From NCBI GenBank assembly GCA_022572865.1, contig JACZVB010000078.1, positions 1-6,748 of the forward strand: a stretch of DNA of 6,748 bases. Direction: 5' to 3'. A program made the translations under genes and the position numbers. Under the pieces are notes generated by a model, which saw nothing but the letters and a program-made list of their open reading frames with translations, was not told the origin of the DNA and searched no databases. The first letter of the stretch is position 1; each line of letters starts with the position of its first letter. Positions 5,394-6,748 of the stretch are shown in pieces. The DNA is from Chloroflexota bacterium (GTDB taxonomy: Bacteria > Chloroflexota > Dehalococcoidia > Plut-88900).

Positions 5394-6530
5394 CTACCCC
5401 AGGCCGTAGAGCTCGATGGCGTTGGCCCCCAGGATCATGTCCTTGGCCTCATCGGACAGCGACCGGATATTTTCCTTAAGCTCCCCAAGGGCCCCCACGT
5501 CGCCTTCGGTATGTGGGTAATCAGAGCCCCAGAGAAAGCGGTCCTGGCCCACGAACTCCACCGTATGGACCGCGGTGCTCTCGTCCGGGTCCAACACTAT
5601 CCAGCACTGTCGCTTAAAATATTCGCTGGGCCTCATCTTCATCGGGGTGGTGAACCCCACCTTGTTGAACAGGCTGTCCATCCTATCCAGCCAGTATGGG
5701 AGCCATCCGGCCCCGGTCTCCACCACCACCAGTTTGAGCGTGGGAAACCTGTCGAACAGGCCCCCCTGGAACAGGCTGGTGAAGGCCATCAGCACGTCAC
5801 CCATGTCCGTGACCAGGAACCACCAGAAGGGCGATTCATAAGACTTGGGATAAAGGTTGCCGCCCGCTCCGTTCACATTACCCGTGACGTGGAGGCTGAC
5901 CGGAATCCCCATCTGCTGGGCCTCGGCCCAGAACGGGTCGTAATGCGGCTCGCCGTAGGGGGGCCCATTGAAGGGAACAACCGGCGGATAGGCCCCTTTC
6001 ATGCCCAGATCGGCGGTGCGCTTCAGCTCCTTCACCCCCTCCTCCACATCGAGTAGAGAGATGTGGGCCACGGGCAACAGCCGGTCCGGATAGTCGGCGC
6101 AGAAATCGTGTATCCAGTTGTTGTAGGCCCGGGTGTATGCAGCCGAGAGCTCTGGGTCTCGGCAGTCCTGGGTCCAGTCCAGCCCCAGAGATGGATACAG
6201 GAGGGTTGCATCGACCCCCTCCATGTCCAGCCACCTGGCACGCTCGTGGGGGTCCCTGGCCGGGGGAGCCATCTCCCTGGCCTCATCGTAAGGCACGGCC
6301 CCTGGGGTCAGGAAGTGCTCCAAGTCCTTGCGCCCCGAGCCCGCGATGTTGGACAGCATCCCACCCCTGACACCCGTGGCCGGCTTGCCATCGACCTCCA
6401 GGTACTCCAGCCCCTGATCGTCCTTCTTTATGCACATGGCCCGGCCTCGATACCGGGGCTCCAGGTAGTTGGCCCACAGGTCGCCGGGCTCGAGGATGTG
6501 GCTGTCGGCGTCTATCACCCTGCTGGTCAT
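5394..6530 (-). CDS. Amidohydrolase family protein (Amidohydro_2, DxH type)
   Basis: A 378-residue Amidohydro_2 TIM-barrel protein. It begins with the variant metal motif in RVIDADSHILEP (D9-S-H11 in place of HxH), continues with LDMEGVDATLLYPSLGL (residues 101-117), then H214 in VSLHVTG, E271 in VVVETGAGWLPYWLDRMD and D337 in FLWGSDYPH. It ends normally at AIELYGLG. This E/D-rich metal site and the WLPYWLDRMD segment resemble the decarboxylase/hydrolase branch that includes gamma-resorcylate and 5-carboxyvanillate decarboxylases, but no substrate can be assigned. The frame extends to GTG 6578, yet ATG 6530 has AGGAGG nine bases upstream and starts just before the conserved motif, so ATG 6530 is preferred. 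It is the first gene of a probable operon with the D-2-hydroxyacid dehydrogenase, and is clearly divergent from the shorter amidohydrolase at 848-1702. Confidence 0.92.
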   Translation of the reverse strand: MTSRVIDADSHILEPGDLWANYLEPRYRGRAMCIKKDDQGLEYLEVDGKPATGVRGGMLSNIAGSGRKDLEHFLTPGAVPYDEAREMAPPARDPHERARWLDMEGVDATLLYPSLGLDWTQDCRDPELSAAYTRAYNNWIHDFCADYPDRLLPVAHISLLDVEEGVKELKRTADLGMKGAYPPVVPFNGPPYGEPHYDPFWAEAQQMGIPVSLHVTGNVNGAGGNLYPKSYESPFWWFLVTDMGDVLMAFTSLFQGGLFDRFPTLKLVVVETGAGWLPYWLDRMDSLFNKVGFTTPMKMRPSEYFKRQCWIVLDPDESTAVHTVEFVGQDRFLWGSDYPHTEGDVGALGELKENIRSLSDEAKDMILGANAIELYGLG

Positions 6531-6539
6531 GAGAGCGCT

Positions 6540-6545
6540 CCTCCT
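6540..6545 (-). promoter_or_regulatory. Ribosome binding site deciding the DxH amidohydrolase start
   Basis: A full AGGAGG on the minus strand, nine bases before ATG 6530. It argues against the upstream GTG 6578, which would put this site inside the coding region. Confidence 0.75.
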
Positions 6546-6550
6546 GAGAA

Positions 6551-6593
6551 CTTCGAGTCCCTCCTTAGCGGCCCCCACCGGAGAGACTCGAGG
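6551..6593 (-). promoter_or_regulatory. Stem-loop in the leader of the amidohydrolase-dehydrogenase mRNA
   Basis: TCGAGTC (6553-6559) and GACTCGA (6585-6591) form a 7-base-pair stem that can extend to nine pairs with a G-U, ending six bases before the Shine-Dalgarno. The loop holds a second purine-rich AAGGAGG (6566-6560, minus strand). It may influence translation initiation; no known riboswitch is recognised. Confidence 0.35.
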
Positions 6594-6611
6594 GGCTGCT
6601 GGATGAAGCCT

Positions 6612-6640
6612 ATGGTAGGAATCTCCCCACTGGTTGTCAA
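6612..6640 (-). promoter_or_regulatory. Probable sigma-70-type promoter of the amidohydrolase-dehydrogenase operon
   Basis: On the minus strand TTGACA (6640-6635, perfect -35) is followed after exactly 17 bases by TACCAT (6617-6612, four of six -10 positions). Transcription would start near 6605, giving a leader of about 75 bases before ATG 6530 that includes the stem-loop. Confidence 0.5.
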
Positions 6641-6672
6641 CGCCGGATACAGCTTCCCCATTGAGAGAGTGC

Positions 6673-6739
6673 AGAGGGGCAGAGCCCCCGCTCGTGGTGA
6701 GCTTGCCTGTCTTGATCCTTCCTGCGTGGGAAGGATCAA
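6673..6739. repeat. Palindromic repeat block at the right edge
   Basis: GGGGC-AGA-GCCCC (6676-6688) is followed by a perfect 11-base-pair hairpin, TTGATCCTTCC (6712-6722) and GGAAGGATCAA (6729-6739) with a 6-base loop. The two modules occur in the same order as in the block at 681-764: AGAGGGGCAGAGCCCC against AGAAGGGCGAAGCCCC (13 of 16) and CCTTCCTGCGTGGGAAGG against CCTTCCTGGCCAGGAAGG (14 of 18). This suggests members of one dispersed repeat family, the second possibly continuing past the window. The hairpin alone could also be the terminator of a gene outside the window. Confidence 0.45.
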
Positions 6740-6748
6740 AGGGAGTTC

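Noticed and set aside
5370..6056. 228-residue plus-strand open frame opposite the DxH amidohydrolase
   Set aside because: It is a shadow of the minus-strand coding sequence in GC-rich DNA, rich in Pro, Gly and His with no family pattern.
6551..6593. T-box-like sequence (CCGGTGGGGGCCGC on the minus strand)
   Set aside because: It resembles the GGTGGNACCGCG motif only loosely, lacks the conserved ACC, has no specifier stem that I can find, and the downstream genes are not tRNA- or amino-acid-related.
6527..6739. 70-residue minus-strand open frame upstream of the DxH amidohydrolase
   Set aside because: It runs through hairpins, the candidate promoter and the Shine-Dalgarno, and has no recognisable protein features.
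1..6748. CRISPR arrays, tRNA or rRNA genes, transposases, toxin-antitoxin or defence genes
   Set aside because: I looked on both strands and found no regularly spaced repeats, no cloverleaf and no coding frame with motifs of these systems.

Overview
The window looks like bacterial chromosome, GC-rich by eye, carrying a run of small-molecule enzymes. It holds seven protein genes: a cysteine-hydrolase-fold (isochorismatase-like) protein cut by the left edge, two Amidohydro_2 metal-dependent hydrolases, a luciferase-like flavin monooxygenase, a nitroreductase, a PPOX-fold flavin/F420 protein and a D-2-hydroxyacid dehydrogenase. This mix, with GC-rich palindromic repeats between genes, recalls uncultured Chloroflexota (Dehalococcoidia/SAR202-type) genomes. 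No marker gene is present, so that placement is an inference only.

Layout from left to right. The isochorismatase-like gene (+) ends at 641. A 142-base palindrome-rich block with 11-base terminal inverted repeats (651-792) separates it from the convergent amidohydrolase (848-1702, -). That gene is the second cistron of a minus-strand operon whose first cistron is the LLM monooxygenase (1716-2879, -; start moved to the ATG with a good Shine-Dalgarno). A 269-base divergent intergenic region (2880-3148) leads to the nitroreductase (3149-3763, +) and the PPOX protein (3866-4261, +). The PPOX gene has an awkward 5' end: an 11-codon reading frame with the better ribosome binding site overlaps its start. 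These converge on a second minus-strand operon, an Amidohydro_2 gene (5394-6530, -) followed by a D-2-hydroxyacid dehydrogenase (4364-5335, -). A possible promoter for that operon, TTGACA - 17 bases - TACCAT, lies at 6612-6640. The right edge (about 6673-6739) contains a second palindromic block whose modules resemble those at 681-764.

Taken together the genes fit peripheral catabolism of an organic, possibly aromatic or amide-containing, substrate: flavin-dependent oxygenation (LLM), hydrolysis or decarboxylation (two Amidohydro_2 enzymes with different metal-site motifs) and reduction or oxidation of a 2-keto/2-hydroxy acid. No substrate can be read from the sequence. I see no defence system, CRISPR array, tRNA, rRNA or transposase gene, and nothing that clearly amounts to an undescribed system. 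The most notable points are the isochorismatase-like protein lacking both catalytic Asp and Cys, the MITE-like block, and the PPOX start anomaly.
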